In this document: piece after piece, positions 30,365 to 33,277 of the stretch
How the letters are laid out: the number at the start of each line of letters is the position of its first letter
Numbering within the stretch: position 1 is the stretch's first letter
Source: Deltaproteobacteria bacterium
GTDB taxonomy: Bacteria; Desulfobacterota; Syntrophia; Syntrophales; UBA2210
Direction of reading: 5' to 3'
NCBI GenBank assembly: GCA_019313695.1
Contig: JAFDAS010000020.1
Coordinates: forward strand, 1 to 33,277
Length of the DNA stretch: 33,277 bases
Made by a program: the position numbers and the translations under genes
The notes under the pieces: generated by a model
Seen by the model: the letters and a program-made list of their open reading frames with translations, nothing else
Told to the model about the DNA's origin: nothing
Database searches by the model: none

Positions 30365-33214
30365 TTATTCTTCGACTGTAGAGACTTCTGCGGTCGTATC
30401 TTCATAGCCGCTGACTCTGGCGATGAGTGTCCAGACACTACCTTCAGGTAGCTCGAATGAGTAATCTCCATCTGCGTCAGCCGTATGCTGATACTGTGGG
30501 TCGGTAGCATCACCGAGATAGACGCTGATAACACCGTAGGGCATGACCTGACCGAGTGCTTCGTCGTCTGTGCCTATGCTCGCTGGAGTGATAGTCACAC
30601 CATCGGTTATGATGGGTGAACCGCCCGTAGTCCAGGTGCCTTCACCATGGCTGGTCGAGAGTTCTGTGTCGATCTCCTCCACTGTAGGAGCAGTACCACC
30701 ACCCTCCCAGTTGCCTGTACCGTGAGTAACACCTAATGCGGTATTAATCTCATCAGTAGTGGGCGGTGTGATGGTATTAGCCCCATCAGTACCGCGCATG
30801 GCTGCGGTATCTACACCATCCGTGCCACGCATAGCCGCCGTGTCAACGCCATCGGTACCGCGCATGTTCTCTGCTGTGACCTCGCCCGAGGCGTCAGTCT
30901 TGAGCTTCTGGGCAGGAGTCACAAGGACTGCCGTAGCAGCCGCCGAGCCTGCGTCAGCCGCGCTGTGTGAGGAGCGACCAGAGATAGCTGTGTCGATGTA
31001 CCCAGATGGGTCTGGGTCTCCGTGAGACGATCTGGACGATACGGCCACATCTAGGTATCCAGACGGGTCTGGATCATCATGTGTTGATGCATTATCGGTA
31101 CCACGCATATCGGTATTAGTAGTCACTACGTCTACGAGTGCGAGTTTCTGATCCTCTGCGAACCTAGCGTCATCGTCCAGCGTACCAGCAAATCCACCAT
31201 CTACGTTGTCTATGATGTCGATATTGCCACTCACGCGGATAAGACCACCTGCGTTGCATGTCGAGTCGATGATGAGATAACCCATACCGTGCATTGTCAA
31301 TACTGAACCAACAGCCATGTTCGTTACTTTCAGGCCGCCGCTCCAACAGCGTAGACCGATATCAGCAGCTATATCAGCAAAGTCGATAATCGGTGGATTG
31401 TCTATATCATCCGCAATACAAGTATTCAAAACGTGAGGTTGGGCTTCTGAGACTGTGAATGTACCACTGAGCGCACACCGAGTAAGGTGCGACCAACCTG
31501 GGGTTGCATTCCCGAAGTGACAGTCGAAGAACTCTGTCTCCACGCCGTTACTAGTCGCTTCGCCCGTGACCGTTGCACCTTCGATATGAACGTGGTCTAG
31601 TTGCTGCCCACCGAGAGCCAAAGCATATGATTTACCGATAAACGAATGATTACTACATGTCGTATCTAGAATAATAGTTGAACCGTTACCCATATAAAAT
31701 GTGTCGATCCCAGGCAAGAGCGATGACAGAATCTTCGCAGCTGCAAGAGTGCTTACGGGATTGTCCGCTGTGCCATCGACATATGGCTCGGTGTTCGTAT
31801 TGCTTATGTTAGTGTTGATCCAGATGGCACCGAGAGCATATCCAACACTCTTAGTAACCACGGCGTACTGGCAAAGAATACGATCCGTTGCGAACTTCGT
31901 ACCGTCTGTAGAGTGGAAGCGGAAATGTACGAGTCCCCGATTCGCCCCAGTGCCTACGTGTGCGTTCGTGAGGTCGAACACCTCTGTAATCACAGTAGAA
32001 CCAGACAAACCAGCAATACTGCCTATCTGCTCCCATGCTGGAGTGCCTGTCCAGTTCCAAGCGTAGACACCATAGGAGTCGCCCTGTGCATTCACATAGC
32101 CGTCCCATTGTACTGAGACTGGTACGCCGTTGCCGCCTACGTCGAAGATATAGTAGGCGTCGGTCGTGCCGTTGTCATCCTCTAGGTCGTGGGTCACGCC
32201 GTCGAGTGCGTGGGTAACATCCTCTGTATTGGCTTCACTCAAGCCAGTCGTGATGACGAAACCACCAGGCGAATTTTCTGCCGTAGTGGATATTGCCGCC
32301 GAGCCGACTGCGAGACGACCGACCTGCTCTTGTGTGGCAGGTGCAGCGTCATCCGTGTAGCCTGTGGTGTTGTATGTGTTTGCGATATTGCCTGGCGCAG
32401 TAGCGTCGCCTGCGATTTTAGTCATATTGACTTCTTGATCCGCAGCGAGTGTGACTCCAGTACCATCAGAACGACTAGATACGGTTGCGTCGAGATAATC
32501 CTTGATGAGTTTACCCATGCTCGATTCGGTGACAACCGCTGCTACCAATTGGTGCCAGATAGCTAGAATACCCGCAGTTGAGAGTGAGAATCCAGCTTTA
32601 TCAGTGAGTGTACGTGAAGCATTTGCCCAGATATCGGCTATCAGTGTACCGAATGTACTAAGCGACCTAACCGTTGTGCCCCACACCTTATCCGCACCAG
32701 CCTGAGTGATACCTACGTCATTCGTTACGTCGGTGGCTGTATCCGTGAGCAGAACACCCTGAATCTTATGCTCCGTTGGGTCATAGCCCGTATCCGCAAG
32801 GTCTTTGAAGTCAGTCGCGCTCTGGGTATCTCCACCGATCTGTTGCACATCCACCTGTGGTGCTAGATGGATTCTCAGCGTTTCCTGTACGAGATCCGCA
32901 GCACCCTTGAATACGAAATCTACATACGTCGCAGCAGAAGCTATAGCGGCATTTGGTGGACAGAAGGTGTAATGTCCAGGTGTGTTGGTCGAGTCAAGCT
33001 CCTTGAAGCCAGACGATGTGAACGTGCCGAGCGTCATATCGGCAAGCGTCACTTCCACTGGAGCAGCCGCACCTGCGACATAGTAGTAGCAAGTCAGGCT
33101 AGCCGTGTTGTAAGTAAGCCCCGCAAGACGCGCACCCGTGGCAGAGGACGAATCCCACAGTTCGACTGAAAGCTCTACGCTCTCTTGTCCTGGTCTGAGA
33201 TATACGTGTTGCAT
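30365..33214 (-). CDS. Large tail fibre / host-recognition protein
   Basis: 949 residues. The N-terminal domain (about 1-120: YLRPGQESVELSVELWDSSS...PGHYTFCPP) is one I recall on many phage fibre or virion surface proteins. The middle is strand-rich (about 300-690) with a parallel beta-like stretch (SFIGKSYALALGGQQLDHVHIEG). Near 750-850 lie repeats (MRGTDGVDTAA, DPSGYLDVAVSSRSSH, HGTGNWEGGG). It ends in a small Ig/carboxypeptidase-regulatory-like domain (GDYSFELPEGSVWTLIARVSGYED). GGAAGGA precedes ATG. Expressed separately from the terminase operon. Confidence 0.7.
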   Translation of the reverse strand: MQHVYLRPGQESVELSVELWDSSSATGARLAGLTYNTASLTCYYYVAGAAAPVEVTLADMTLGTFTSSGFKELDSTNTPGHYTFCPPNAAIASAATYVDFVFKGAADLVQETLRIHLAPQVDVQQIGGDTQSATDFKDLADTGYDPTEHKIQGVLLTDTATDVTNDVGITQAGADKVWGTTVRSLSTFGTLIADIWANASRTLTDKAGFSLSTAGILAIWHQLVAAVVTESSMGKLIKDYLDATVSSRSDGTGVTLAADQEVNMTKIAGDATAPGNIANTYNTTGYTDDAAPATQEQVGRLAVGSAAISTTAENSPGGFVITTGLSEANTEDVTHALDGVTHDLEDDNGTTDAYYIFDVGGNGVPVSVQWDGYVNAQGDSYGVYAWNWTGTPAWEQIGSIAGLSGSTVITEVFDLTNAHVGTGANRGLVHFRFHSTDGTKFATDRILCQYAVVTKSVGYALGAIWINTNISNTNTEPYVDGTADNPVSTLAAAKILSSLLPGIDTFYMGNGSTIILDTTCSNHSFIGKSYALALGGQQLDHVHIEGATVTGEATSNGVETEFFDCHFGNATPGWSHLTRCALSGTFTVSEAQPHVLNTCIADDIDNPPIIDFADIAADIGLRCWSGGLKVTNMAVGSVLTMHGMGYLIIDSTCNAGGLIRVSGNIDIIDNVDGGFAGTLDDDARFAEDQKLALVDVVTTNTDMRGTDNASTHDDPDPSGYLDVAVSSRSSHGDPDPSGYIDTAISGRSSHSAADAGSAAATAVLVTPAQKLKTDASGEVTAENMRGTDGVDTAAMRGTDGVDTAAMRGTDGANTITPPTTDEINTALGVTHGTGNWEGGGTAPTVEEIDTELSTSHGEGTWTTGGSPIITDGVTITPASIGTDDEALGQVMPYGVISVYLGDATDPQYQHTADADGDYSFELPEGSVWTLIARVSGYEDTTAEVSTVEE
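30780..30870 (-). repeat. 33-bp tandem coding repeats in fibre gene
   Basis: Three units encode MRGTDGVDTAA, MRGTDGVDTAA and MRGTDGANT; a further RGTDN copy lies near 31100. They form a flexible linker-like segment before the C-terminal domains. Such repeats are common in environmental phage fibres and can change in number by slippage. Confidence 0.7.
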
Positions 33215-33238
33215 CGTCTATCCTTCCGTGTGCCATAG

Positions 33239-33273
33239 ATACGGTACGGGATACCAGCCGCCAGCTACCGTAT
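33239..33273. repeat. Inverted repeat upstream of fibre gene
   Basis: ATACGGTA (33239-33246) and TACCGTAT (33266-33273) form perfect 8-base arms around 19 bases that contain a smaller GGTA...TACC pair. It lies 25-60 bases before the fibre ATG. It could be an operator or part of a hairpin of an upstream gene; the window ends here, so a promoter cannot be judged. Confidence 0.45.
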
Positions 33274-33277
33274 ACTC

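Noticed and set aside
1..33277. Circular or terminally redundant genome
   Set aside because: The first and last bases share no repeat, so completeness cannot be claimed.

Overview
This window is a piece of a tailed double-stranded DNA bacteriophage (siphovirus-like). The evidence is a complete head-to-tail structural series: terminase, portal, scaffold, capsid, connectors, tail tube, tail chaperones, a long tape measure, tail hub and fibres. It is paired with a phage replication and recombination module. Base composition is near 50% GC, most starts have strong AGGAGG-type ribosome sites, and two sigma70-like promoters are visible. The host cannot be named from the sequence. No integrase, endolysin, small terminase, tRNA or CRISPR array was found, and neither end shows a terminal repeat, so the genome is probably incomplete.

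Layout. Positions 1-14242 are almost all plus strand. (a) 1-5090: tightly packed small early genes, including a tandem array of cassettes with shared borders, an orphan HicB-like protein, several zinc-ribbon proteins and an SNF2-type helicase. (b) 5087-5350: one minus-strand gene for a small membrane protein with its own promoter, set inside the early region. (c) 5449-8538: tiny membrane peptides, then a NrS-1-like primase/SF3 helicase. (d) 8519-9025: a NUMOD4/HNH homing endonuclease. (e) 9368-14242: family B DNA polymerase joined in frame to an ERF-like annealing protein, then a YqaJ-type exonuclease, an SSB-like protein and a VRR-NUC nuclease. A strong hairpin terminator at 14261-14296 separates this from the converging late genes.

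Positions 14335-33214 are all minus strand and read right to left: a large fibre, a terminator, a promoter with an embedded palindrome, large terminase, an HNH endonuclease, a metallophosphoesterase, a portal split between two frames, scaffold, SU10/DUF5309-like capsid, an adaptor carrying an extra domain, head-tail proteins, tail tube, tail chaperones with a predicted -1 frameshift, tape measure, a small tail protein, a tail hub that appears split by a six-repeat Asp-box propeller, and a C1q-like fibre.

How it fits together: the plus-strand module copies and recombines the genome (helicase, primase-helicase, PolB, annealase, exonuclease, SSB). The minus-strand module packages DNA and builds the virion. 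The least ordinary parts are the small-gene cassette array, the PolB-annealase fusion with an internal ribosome site, the propeller-split hub, the portal with a GGG-TGA-C frame change, and the probably leaderless terminase transcript with an operator-like palindrome.
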